From positions 1-64,000 of the forward strand of contig JAJDUZ010000027.1 in NCBI GenBank assembly GCA_022826385.1: 64,000 nt of DNA, in the 5' to 3' direction. Within the stretch, counting starts at the first letter, position 1, and each line of letters starts with the position of its first letter. Below the pieces are notes generated by a model. That model had not been told where the DNA came from, ran no database searches, and was given only the letters and a program-made list of their open reading frames with translations. Source of the stretch: Silicimonas sp. (GTDB lineage Bacteria; Pseudomonadota; Alphaproteobacteria; Rhodobacterales; Rhodobacteraceae). The translations under genes were made by a program, and so were the position numbers. Below are positions 7,555-14,917 of the stretch, in pieces.

Positions 7555-8432
7555 GCATCCGCCCCTTTGCGCCGATGCTTCCGGTCTTCGCTGGCGACAT
7601 GGGCGGGGTCGACGTCGCGCACCAACCTCTCTTCCCCGGCAAGGCAGGTGAAGCGCTGGCCGCGCATGCGCCCGATCACCGTCAGTCCAACCTCGCGCGC
7701 GATGTCAACGCCCCAAGCCGTGAAGCCCGAGCGGCTAGCAAGGACGGGGATGCCCATATGTGCACACTTGATCACCATCTCCGAGGTCAGCCGCCCCGTG
7801 GTGTAAAGGATCTTATCGTCGCCCGAGACCCCTTCCGACAGCATCCAACCCGCGATCTTGTCGACGGCGTTGTGACGCCCGACATCCTCCATGTAGACCA
7901 GTGGCCGGTCCTGATGGCACAGCACCGTTCCATGGATCGCACCAGCTTCCAGATAGAGCGAAGGCGTCTTGTTGATCGTTGCGGCCAGCGCATACAGCCA
8001 CGATGTGCGAACAGATGTCTGGGGCAGCGTCAGACCGTCCAACCCCTCCATCATGTCCCCGAACACTGTGCCGACGGCGCATCCACTGGTGCGCGTTTTC
8101 TTCTTCAGCTTCTCTTCGTAAACGGTTTCGCCATCGGTTCGGACCACAACTGTTTCAAGATCGTCGTCATAGTCGACGCCCTTGATTGTCTCGTCGTCCG
8201 ACAGCATCCCCTGATTCTTCAGGAACCCCAGCGCCAGATACTCGGGGTAATCGCCAATCGTCATTGCCGTGACAATTTCCTGGCCGTTCAGGAAAATCGT
8301 CAGCGGGCGTTCCTCGACCACCGAGATCGTCTGTTCGGCGCCGGTTTCGTCAAACCCCGTGACAGATCGCGTCAGTCGACCCGCCTTGGGGTCGGGTGCA
8401 ATCAGATAGTGATCGGTGTCATCACGCGACAT
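7551..8432 (-). CDS. fdhD: Formate dehydrogenase accessory sulfurtransferase FdhD
   Basis: Delivers sulfur to the Mo-bisMGD cofactor of formate dehydrogenase. I start at ATG 8432 (MSRDDTDHYL), with AGGGA 9 nt upstream, giving 293 aa. Family motifs include VVEERPLTIFLNG, YLALGFLKNQGML, the cysteine loop RTSGCAVGTVFG (Cys118) and VGRHNAVDKIAG. E. coli FdhD has a CxxC pair in this loop; here only the first cysteine is present. It heads the Moco operon and is divergent from azlC with a 57-nt gap. Confidence 0.95.
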   Translation of the reverse strand: MSRDDTDHYLIAPDPKAGRLTRSVTGFDETGAEQTISVVEERPLTIFLNGQEIVTAMTIGDYPEYLALGFLKNQGMLSDDETIKGVDYDDDLETVVVRTDGETVYEEKLKKKTRTSGCAVGTVFGDMMEGLDGLTLPQTSVRTSWLYALAATINKTPSLYLEAGAIHGTVLCHQDRPLVYMEDVGRHNAVDKIAGWMLSEGVSGDDKILYTTGRLTSEMVIKCAHMGIPVLASRSGFTAWGVDIAREVGLTVIGRMRGQRFTCLAGEERLVRDVDPAHVASEDRKHRRKGADA

Positions 8433-8489
8433 GATTTGTATCCCTGAACGGCCTGCGCTAGGCGTCACTCAAGAGACTAGGGCGAGCCA

Positions 8490-9188
8490 ATGGCCTCCAC
8501 CACCCGAAATTCCGCTTTTCGCCAGGGCGTTCTGGCGGGCCTGCCGTTCCTGCTGATCGGCGTGCCCTTCGCTGTTCTCTTTGGGGTGGTCGCGACAGAA
8601 GCCGGTTTGAACGTGGCACAGACCATCGGGTTCTCGCTGTTGGTCATCGCGGGCGCCTCGCAGTTCACGGCGATCCAGTTGATGACCGAGAACGCCCCGG
8701 TGCTGATCGTGATCACAGCGGCCTTGGCGGTGAACCTGCGTATGGCAATGTATTCGGCCAGCCTGCAGCCGCATCTGGGAGAAGCGAGCTTCGGGCAACG
8801 CGCTTTGGCGGCTTACCTGAATGTCGATGCCAGCTATGCGCTTGGCATCCAGAAGTTCGAAGAAGAACCGGATTGGCCCGTGATCGACAAGCTGATGTAT
8901 TTCTGCGGTACGATGCTGTTCATGTTCCCGCTTTGGGTCATCGGGACATGGGTCGGCGCACTGACCGGAGACGCTTTACCGGAAAGCCTGGACCTGGATT
9001 TTGCCATGCCGATCATGTTCCTTGCGCTGACCGCGCCCATGATCAAGACGCTGGCCCATCTAGCGGCCGCCATCACATCGGTGATCGGGGCGTTGCTGCT
9101 GTCGTTTCTGCCCTCGGGCATCGGCCTGTTGATCGCGGCGATGATCGCGATGGCCGTTGGCGCCGAGATCGAACGGAGGCGCGCGTGA
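8490..9188 (+). CDS. azlC: AzlC family branched-chain amino acid permease subunit
   Basis: The 232-aa polytopic membrane protein has the family N-terminal FRQGVLAGLPFLLIGVPFAVLFG-type helix, the GASQFTAIQLM motif and the NLRMAMYSASLQPHL loop. With AzlD it forms an inner-membrane exporter, classically for branched-chain amino acids and analogues. The substrate in this organism is inferred from family only. It overlaps azlD by GTGA and is divergent from fdhD, and no Lrp-type regulator is adjacent. Confidence 0.92.
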   Translation: MASTTRNSAFRQGVLAGLPFLLIGVPFAVLFGVVATEAGLNVAQTIGFSLLVIAGASQFTAIQLMTENAPVLIVITAALAVNLRMAMYSASLQPHLGEASFGQRALAAYLNVDASYALGIQKFEEEPDWPVIDKLMYFCGTMLFMFPLWVIGTWVGALTGDALPESLDLDFAMPIMFLALTAPMIKTLAHLAAAITSVIGALLLSFLPSGIGLLIAAMIAMAVGAEIERRRA

Positions 9189-9520
9189 CCTACTCTGCCA
9201 CGACACTCTGGACCATCGTGCTGATCCTTGGGGTCGGCACCTATTTGATCCGCTTTTCGTTCCTTGGCTTGGTCGGAAATCGAAAGATGCCCGATTGGGT
9301 CTTGCGACACCTGCGCTATACACCCGTGGCGATTCTGCCCGGTCTTGTCGCGCCGCTGGTCATGTGGCCGGAAGCAACGGGCGGAGAGCCGGATGCCATC
9401 CGTTTCGCAGCCGCAGCCGTTACCTTGATCGTTGCATGGTGGTGGAAGAACATGTTGGCCGGCGCCGGTGCGGGCGCCGTGACACTAACAATTCTTGTGT
9501 GGCTTGCCGGCGCAACGTGA
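9185..9520 (+). CDS. azlD: AzlD family branched-chain amino acid transport subunit
   Basis: The 111-aa protein has four hydrophobic helices, with the AzlD-type GVGTYLIRFSFL and LRYTPVAILPGLVAP segments. The start is GTG 9185, whose last bases form the azlC stop (GTGA). The ORF-track start at 8873 is an upstream read-through of azlC in another frame. It is the partner of AzlC. Confidence 0.92.
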   Translation: MTYSATTLWTIVLILGVGTYLIRFSFLGLVGNRKMPDWVLRHLRYTPVAILPGLVAPLVMWPEATGGEPDAIRFAAAAVTLIVAWWWKNMLAGAGAGAVTLTILVWLAGAT

Positions 9521-9543
9521 TGCGTCGAGGCCGTCCCGCGCTC

Positions 9544-9678
9544 TTACGAGTTGAAGATCGCGAGGAAGATCAGGATACCAATGCTGAAAATGGCCACGTT
9601 CTTGGACCAGGTCATAAAGCCCGCAAAGGTCTTTTCCTGAACCGAGATATCCATTTCGCCGTGCTTGTGATCGGACAT
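9544..9678 (-). CDS. aa3-type cytochrome c oxidase subunit IV (44 aa)
   Basis: Too short for the ORF track. The ATG at 9678 has GGAG 8 nt upstream and encodes 44 residues: a polar N-terminus MSDHKHGEMDISVQEKTF, then a single membrane helix (VAIFSIGILIFLAIF). This matches the bacterial aa3 oxidase subunit IV family (COX4_pro_2), a one-helix peptide seen in Rhodobacter and Paracoccus aa3 oxidases. It lies alone between azlD (convergent) and fadJ, far from any other oxidase gene in the window. Confidence 0.9.
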   Translation of the reverse strand: MSDHKHGEMDISVQEKTFAGFMTWSKNVAIFSIGILIFLAIFNS

Positions 9679-9765
9679 GTGAGCAACTCCGAATGCGTTT
9701 CGAAGGGTGATTAGCCGATCCGCGCGCCCATGTCACGAGGACAAAGGCGCGCGATCTGCCGCAGG

Positions 9766-11964
9766 TCAGGCTGCGTCGGCTTGGGCCGCGAAGCGTTGAT
9801 AGAAGCTGGCGTCGCCTGCCGCCATCTCGGCCAGCAGTTTCGGCGTTGCGAAACGGGGGCCGTGGGGCGCAAGGCCTTCGCAAATCTCGACCGCGCGACC
9901 TGCCCCGATCATGTCAAGCCACGAGAACGGGCCGCCGGACCACGGTGCAAAGCCCCAGCCAAGGATCGCGCCGACATCGCCTTCGCGGATGTCTTCCAGC
10001 ACGCCTTCTTCCAGCGCGCGCACGGCTTCCAGGACTTGCGCCATCATCAGGCGATTCTGTACCTCGCTGAGCTCGGGCTGGTCATCGGTGACCGGGTATT
10101 GATCCCCAAGACCGGCCCACAGACCGGTGCGCTTGCCCTTCTCGTCATAGTCATAGAAGCCGGCGCTGGCCTTGCGGCCCATGCGGCCTTGCTCGGCCAT
10201 CCAGAAGATCACGTCGTCCACGGCCCCATCCGGATAAGCCTCGCCCATCGCGGCCTTGGTGGCCTTGGCGATCTTCACACCCAGTTCAACGCTGGTCTCG
10301 TCAACCAGTTGAAGCGGTCCCACCGGGAAGCCCAGAAGCTGCGCCGCGTTTTCGATCAGTGCGGGGTTCACCCCCTCGCCGACCATGCGGATGCCTTCGT
10401 TGATGTAAGGGATGATACAGCGGTTGGCATAGAAGAAGCGCGCGTCGTTGACGACGATCGGCGTCTTCCGGATCTGGCGCACGAAATCCAGCGCCTTGGC
10501 AACGGCGCGGTCGCCCGTTTCCTTGCCTTTGATAATCTCGACCAGCAGCATCTTGTCGACCGGCGAGAAGAAGTGAATCCCGATGAATTGCTCGGGCCGG
10601 ACACTGGCCTTGGCCAGTTCTGTGATCGGCAGGGTCGAGGTGTTGGTGGCGAAGATGCAATCCTCGCCCACGATGGCTTCGACCTTCTGCGTCATCTCTG
10701 CCTTCACGCTGGGGTCTTCGAATACGGCTTCGACGATCAGATCACAGCCGTCCAGCGCGCTCAGATCGGTGGTCGCGTTGATCCGGCCAAGGACCGTCTC
10801 TTTCTTCTCGGGCGTGACTTTCTTCCGGCTGATCCCCTTGTCGAGGATACCTTCGGAATAGGCCTTGCCGCGATCCGCAGCCTCTTGCGCCTGATCGATC
10901 AGAACCACCTCGATCCCCGCATTGGCCGAGACATAGGCAATGCCTGCACCCATCATGCCAGCCCCCAGAATACCCACTTTCATGACTTTCTGATCGTCGA
11001 CGGCTGGCCGGTTGGCACCCTTTTCCAACGCTTCCTTGTTCAGGAAGAGCGAGCGGATCATCGCGGCGCTGGTCGGGTTGTTGAGGATTTGCGTGAAGTA
11101 CCGGGCCTCGACCTTGAGGGCCGTGTCAAACGGCACCAAAGCGCCTTCATAGGCCGCCGACAACAGAGCCTTGGCCGCCGGATAGACGCCCTTGGTCTTG
11201 CCGTTGATCATCGCGCTGGCGCCAACGAAGGTCATGAAACCTTGCGGGTGATAGGGCGCACCGCCTGGCATCTTCCAGCCCTTCTGGTCCCACGGCTTCA
11301 CGATATCGGCGTCGGTGGCATTCAACACCCATTCCTTGGCGCGCGCCATCAACTGTTCCGGCGCAACAACTTCGTTGACCAGCTGAGCGCCCTTGGCCTT
11401 GGCAGGCTCAAGCATCTTGCCTTCCAACAGAACTGGTGCCGAGGCCATCAGGCCGACCATACGCGAATACCGCGTGGTGCCGCCCGCACCCGGAAACATG
11501 CCCAACAGGATCTCGGGCAAGCCGATCCGGCCTTTCGGCGTATCGGCCATGACGCGATAGTGGCAGGCCAGAGCAATCTCTGTGCCGATTCCGGCGCAGA
11601 GGCCCGGAATGGCACACGCGATGGGCTTACCGCCCTTGTTGGTCTTGGGGTCCAAACCAGCCCGCTCGATCTTACGCAGGATGCGGTGCCCGTTCATGAT
11701 GAACTCGAACAAGGCGGGGGCGGGATTATCGCCTGACTGCGCACGGATGTTGCCTAGCACGTTCAGGTCCATTCCCCCGGCAAAGGTCTCTTTGCCCGAG
11801 GTGATGACCACGCCCTTCACGGCATCGTCGGCCAATGCCTGATCAATGAAACCTTCGACCAGTTCAAATGCTTCGCGGGTCAGCACGTTCATCGACTTGC
11901 CGGGAACATCCCAGGTGATGACGGCAACGCCGTCATCATGCAGCGCATAAGTGAAATCAGTCAT
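9766..11964 (-). CDS. fadJ: Multifunctional 3-hydroxyacyl-CoA dehydrogenase/enoyl-CoA hydratase
   Basis: The 732-aa fusion handles hydration and NAD-dependent dehydrogenation in beta-oxidation. The N-terminal crotonase domain (about 1-190) has FAGGMDLN and GLCAGIGTEIALACHY oxyanion-hole segments and the EILLGMFPGAGGT acidic region. The Rossmann domain begins at VGILGAGMMGAGIAY near residue 332, and HFFSPVDKM carries the catalytic histidine. AAGGA precedes the ATG. With the thiolase at 12587 it forms the trifunctional set. FadB and FadJ cannot be told apart from sequence alone. Confidence 0.93.
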   Translation of the reverse strand: MTDFTYALHDDGVAVITWDVPGKSMNVLTREAFELVEGFIDQALADDAVKGVVITSGKETFAGGMDLNVLGNIRAQSGDNPAPALFEFIMNGHRILRKIERAGLDPKTNKGGKPIACAIPGLCAGIGTEIALACHYRVMADTPKGRIGLPEILLGMFPGAGGTTRYSRMVGLMASAPVLLEGKMLEPAKAKGAQLVNEVVAPEQLMARAKEWVLNATDADIVKPWDQKGWKMPGGAPYHPQGFMTFVGASAMINGKTKGVYPAAKALLSAAYEGALVPFDTALKVEARYFTQILNNPTSAAMIRSLFLNKEALEKGANRPAVDDQKVMKVGILGAGMMGAGIAYVSANAGIEVVLIDQAQEAADRGKAYSEGILDKGISRKKVTPEKKETVLGRINATTDLSALDGCDLIVEAVFEDPSVKAEMTQKVEAIVGEDCIFATNTSTLPITELAKASVRPEQFIGIHFFSPVDKMLLVEIIKGKETGDRAVAKALDFVRQIRKTPIVVNDARFFYANRCIIPYINEGIRMVGEGVNPALIENAAQLLGFPVGPLQLVDETSVELGVKIAKATKAAMGEAYPDGAVDDVIFWMAEQGRMGRKASAGFYDYDEKGKRTGLWAGLGDQYPVTDDQPELSEVQNRLMMAQVLEAVRALEEGVLEDIREGDVGAILGWGFAPWSGGPFSWLDMIGAGRAVEICEGLAPHGPRFATPKLLAEMAAGDASFYQRFAAQADAA

Positions 11965-12069
11965 GACAGGATCCTTTCGCAGGGCGCGGATGTTTCAGCA
12001 CACATGTAGGGAAACCCGCGCCGGACGAGACCTCGCGGGCGAATGTTGGAAATCGGGCGGGGCGCGGCG

Positions 12070-12486
12070 TCAGTGAACGATGCGCACAACCTCTTCGATC
12101 GGCAACGGCATCTCGAGATACTCCAGCATCTCGATTTTGTAGCTTCCGTCCTTCTCGACAAGAAAATACCGGATCAGACTGCCGGTCACCGGTTGTCCGT
12201 CTTCCGCAAAATCGGTGAACCGCACCGTCGCCCGAAGCCGACGGTTGACAGGCAAGTCGCGATGCTCGACCTGAAACAAGGTCGAGGTCACCTCGAGCGC
12301 GCTGATGGCAGCACGGTACTGTTCGGTCATCGAAAGCAGTTGAACTTCGTCCCGAATGACAGCCACACCCGCAGCCGAATAGATCACCAACGGAAGCGAG
12401 AAAAACTTCGAAATCTCTTTTATTTGCACTTCCCGATAGGCGCCCTGAAGGGCTTCGAGAAATGCCGTTAAATTGTCGTCTGACAA
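12070..12486 (-). CDS. Conserved hypothetical protein, TTG start
   Basis: A 138-aa protein between the thiolase and fadJ. I choose TTG 12486 (LSDDNLTAFLEALQ) because AAGGAGG lies 4 nt upstream, the best ribosome site in the area. The ORF track starts 17 codons earlier with no such site. The alternation of short helices and strands (LQVEHRDLPVNRRL-like central part, ending in LEYLEMPLPIEEV) is compatible with an NTF2/SnoaL-like cone fold, but I cannot confirm it. The same strand and position suggest a role linked to the beta-oxidation block. Confidence 0.75.
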   Translation of the reverse strand: MSDDNLTAFLEALQGAYREVQIKEISKFFSLPLVIYSAAGVAVIRDEVQLLSMTEQYRAAISALEVTSTLFQVEHRDLPVNRRLRATVRFTDFAEDGQPVTGSLIRYFLVEKDGSYKIEMLEYLEMPLPIEEVVRIVH

Positions 12487-12586
12487 GCGGCCTCCTTCGC
12501 GACGAATAATGTCCGTCGCACTGGGCCCGCCGCTCAATGGGCCGAGAAAACAGTATCGCAGTTGTACCCATGGTCAACGAAATACT

Positions 12587-13798
12587 TCAGACGCGCTCGA
12601 TGATTGTCGCGGCGCCCATTCCGCTGGCGACGCAAAGCGTGGCAAGGCCGGTTTCCTTGTCCTGACGCTCCATCTCGTCCAGCAGGATGCCGATGATGAT
12701 TGCGCCGGACGCACCCAGCGGGTGGCCCATCGCGATTGCACCGCCATTCACATTGAGCTTGCCGTGATCGACATCGAACGCCTGCATGAAGCGCAGAACC
12801 ACCGACGAGAAGGCTTCGTTCACTTCGAACAGGTCGATGTCGTTGATCGACATGCCACTGTCGTCGAGGATCTTCTGCGTGGCCGGCACGGGCCCCGTCA
12901 GCATGATCGTCGGATCCGTACCGATCTTCGCCGTAGCGCGAATGCGCGCCCGGGGCTTGAGACCCGCCGCTTCACCGAACTCCTTCGAGCCGATCAGGAT
13001 CGCGGCAGAGCCGTCGACAATGCCCGACGAGTTGCCGGCATGGTGGATGTGATTGATCTTTTCGAGATGCGGATATTTCAGCATGGCCACCGCATCGAAG
13101 CCCGGCATGACCTCGCCCTGATCCTTGAAAGCTGGCTTCAAGGCGCCCAGCGCCTGCATGTCGGTTCCGGGGCGCATGTATTCATCGTTTGCCAAAATCG
13201 AGAGACCGTTCTGATCCTTGATCTCGACAACAGACTTCTCAAACCGGTTCTCCGACCAAGCCGCCGCCGCACGCGCCTGACTGGCCATGGCGAACGCGTC
13301 AGCGTCGTCGCGGGAAATGCCGTACTCGGTCGCGATGATGTCGGCCGAAATGCCTTGCGGCACGAAATAGGTCTTCATGGCAACCGATGGGTCGGCCGCA
13401 ATTGCCGCGCCATCCGACCCCATGGGCACCCGGCTCATGCATTCGACGCCACCGGCGATGTAAGCTTCACCGGCCCCACCCTTGACCTGGTTTGCGGCCA
13501 GGTTGACCGCTTCCATGCCACTGGCGCAGAACCGGTTGATCGAAAGACCCGGCACACGTTCGTTCAGATCCGAGGCAAGAACGGCTGTACGGGCAAGGCA
13601 CCCGCCCTGCTCTTTCACCTGGGTGGCGTTGCCCCAGATCACGTCTTCTATCTCGTCACCGGCCAGACCGTTCCGCGACTTGAGCGCGTTCAGCATATCT
13701 GCCGACAGCTTGACCGGCGTCACTTCGTGAAGCGAGCCGTCGCTCCGGCCCTTGCCGCGCGGGGAACGGACAGAGTCGTAAATGTAAGCGTCACGCAT
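12587..13798 (-). CDS. fadA: Acetyl-CoA C-acyltransferase (thiolase)
   Basis: The 403-aa thiolase II cleaves 3-ketoacyl-CoA with CoA. The nucleophilic cysteine is in NRFCASGMEAV (about residue 93), the active-site histidine is in GGAIAMGHPLGASGA, and the second acid-base cysteine is in LCVASGMGAAT. AAGGAG is 8 nt before the ATG. It sits 16 nt downstream of the GST gene and upstream of the 138-aa ORF and fadJ, all on the minus strand. Whether it prefers long or short chains is not clear from sequence. Confidence 0.95.
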   Translation of the reverse strand: MRDAYIYDSVRSPRGKGRSDGSLHEVTPVKLSADMLNALKSRNGLAGDEIEDVIWGNATQVKEQGGCLARTAVLASDLNERVPGLSINRFCASGMEAVNLAANQVKGGAGEAYIAGGVECMSRVPMGSDGAAIAADPSVAMKTYFVPQGISADIIATEYGISRDDADAFAMASQARAAAAWSENRFEKSVVEIKDQNGLSILANDEYMRPGTDMQALGALKPAFKDQGEVMPGFDAVAMLKYPHLEKINHIHHAGNSSGIVDGSAAILIGSKEFGEAAGLKPRARIRATAKIGTDPTIMLTGPVPATQKILDDSGMSINDIDLFEVNEAFSSVVLRFMQAFDVDHGKLNVNGGAIAMGHPLGASGAIIIGILLDEMERQDKETGLATLCVASGMGAATIIERV

Positions 13799-13814
13799 GG
13801 AAGGTCTCCTTGGC

Positions 13815-14453
13815 TCAGGCCTTGTCGGGATACGCCGGGCGCATCAGGTCGTATGGGTGCTTCCATCCGGGCAGGTCGGCGATCCGGTTCAACCAGCGAT
13901 CAATGGCTGGCCAATCGGCTCGCGTGAACCCGAACGGTTCTTCGTAGAAGAGGTAGCCACAGCAGGTCAGATCCGCATTCGTGACGCTGCGTCCGACCAT
14001 CCAGTCACGCTGCGTCAGATGGGTTTCGAGGATCTGAAGCGCGGCTTTCTGACGACCGGTGAGAAACGCGATGACGTCGTCCGAACGGTGCTGTGGCGAC
14101 AGGAAGTTCATCATGAACCGCAGGACGCCCGTATTGCTGGAGAGCTTGTGATTGTCCCAGAGAATCCAGCGCAGGATCTCGCGATCTTCTTCTGGCGTCT
14201 CGCCGCCGAACTTGCCGGTCTTCTCAGTCAGATAGGACTGGATCACACCCGACTGGCTGATATGTGTCTCGCCATCGACAAGAACAGGCGCTTCCCCCAT
14301 TTCGTTCACGCCGGATCGGAATTCAGCGCTGCGGGCAACACCATTGAAAAAGTCGACATGAACTGGCTCCCAGTCCAGCGGCCCGAGCTCCAAGGTAAGC
14401 GCGGCCTTGTAGCTGTGGCCGCTTTCGCCAAAGCAATGAAGTTTGAGTGTCAT
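13815..14453 (-). CDS. Glutathione S-transferase family protein
   Basis: A 212-aa cytosolic GST. The thioredoxin-like domain (1-80) has the cis-Pro motif GEAPVLVDG and the gamma-glutamyl-binding ISQSGVIQSYL. The C-terminal helical domain has a capping-type segment VTNADLTCCGYLF. The ATG at 14453 follows GGGAGG by 5 nt. Its place directly before the thiolase suggests a role with CoA or lipid-derived electrophiles, but this is contextual inference only. Confidence 0.9.
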   Translation of the reverse strand: MTLKLHCFGESGHSYKAALTLELGPLDWEPVHVDFFNGVARSAEFRSGVNEMGEAPVLVDGETHISQSGVIQSYLTEKTGKFGGETPEEDREILRWILWDNHKLSSNTGVLRFMMNFLSPQHRSDDVIAFLTGRQKAALQILETHLTQRDWMVGRSVTNADLTCCGYLFYEEPFGFTRADWPAIDRWLNRIADLPGWKHPYDLMRPAYPDKA

Positions 14454-14494
14454 CTTATCCTCCCGACGGTGCACGGCGTTGAGCCGTTGCGATT

Positions 14495-14516
14495 GCGTAT
14501 TTTTGAAGAGATGAAG
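14495..14516 (+). repeat. 22-bp intergenic repeat, copy 1
   Basis: GCGTATTTTTGAAGAGATGAAG. It pairs as an inverted repeat with the copy at 14638-14659 (20 of 22 positions identical after reverse complement) and has a third copy at 23431-23452. All copies are intergenic. Confidence 0.75.
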
Positions 14517-14583
14517 TTAGGGGCGCATTAACTTTGAACTGTCATCAAATTGGGGCGGTACAGGCTGGCGAGCCGATGACCGC

Positions 14584-14659
14584 AAGAGGTGAAGTCCTGC
14601 CCTGCACGTCACGTTTGAACCTCTGTGGGGCAGGCATCTTCATCTCTTTGAAAATACGC
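14584..14659. repeat. Inverted-repeat structure with second 22-bp repeat copy
   Basis: Positions 14638-14659 read GCGTATTTTCAAAGAGATGAAG on the minus strand. The adjacent sequence AAGAGGTGAAG (14584-14594) is a partial copy in the opposite sense, so AAGAGGTGAAG..CCTGCCC can pair with GGGCAGG..CTTCATCTCTT across a 25-nt loop, a near-perfect 18-bp stem. It lies between the 70-aa ORF and the GST gene. There is no T-tract, so this is not a classic terminator; an REP-like dispersed element is more likely. Confidence 0.6.
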
Positions 14660-14669
14660 TGACCCCACC

Positions 14670-14882
14670 TTACCGCTTCCGCGCATCCAGTTCGGAATTG
14701 AAGAGCCGAAGGCGCGTCGCGAGATTCTCGTGGTTCATGACCGAGTTGAAGTTCTCGAACAGGAACGAGAGCGCCTCGCCTTCATCCAGACCCGCCTCGG
14801 CCGCGAACGACTTCAGGCGGCGATAGCCATCTTCGGTCATGGCGACAGGAAAGCGGCGGGTCAGACGAAGGCGTTTCGGCAT
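14670..14882 (-). CDS. Small basic conserved protein
   Basis: 70 aa, starting at ATG 14882 with GGAG 6 nt upstream. The N-terminus MPKRLRLTRRFPVAMTEDGY is a short basic strand followed by helices (RRLKSFAAEAGLDEGEALSFLFEN), a layout similar to ribbon-helix-helix DNA-binding proteins or their truncated relatives. Function unknown. It follows the acyl-CoA dehydrogenase by 35 nt and is probably in the same transcript. Confidence 0.7.
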   Translation of the reverse strand: MPKRLRLTRRFPVAMTEDGYRRLKSFAAEAGLDEGEALSFLFENFNSVMNHENLATRLRLFNSELDARKR

Positions 14883-14917
14883 TCCAAGCTCCGTAAGGCG
14901 GGGATTTCCCCGCCACC

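Noticed and set aside
9730-11736. 668-aa plus-strand ORF opposite fadJ
   Set aside because: It is antisense to a clear FadJ gene, is rich in His, Arg and Gln, and shows no domain. Long antisense ORFs are common in GC-rich genes.
12015-12039. CCCGCG/CGCGGG stem upstream of fadJ as a terminator
   Set aside because: Only 6 bp with a 13-nt loop and three Ts, too weak to call.
12473-13927. 484-aa plus-strand ORF opposite the thiolase
   Set aside because: Antisense to an intact thiolase with all catalytic motifs; no family features.
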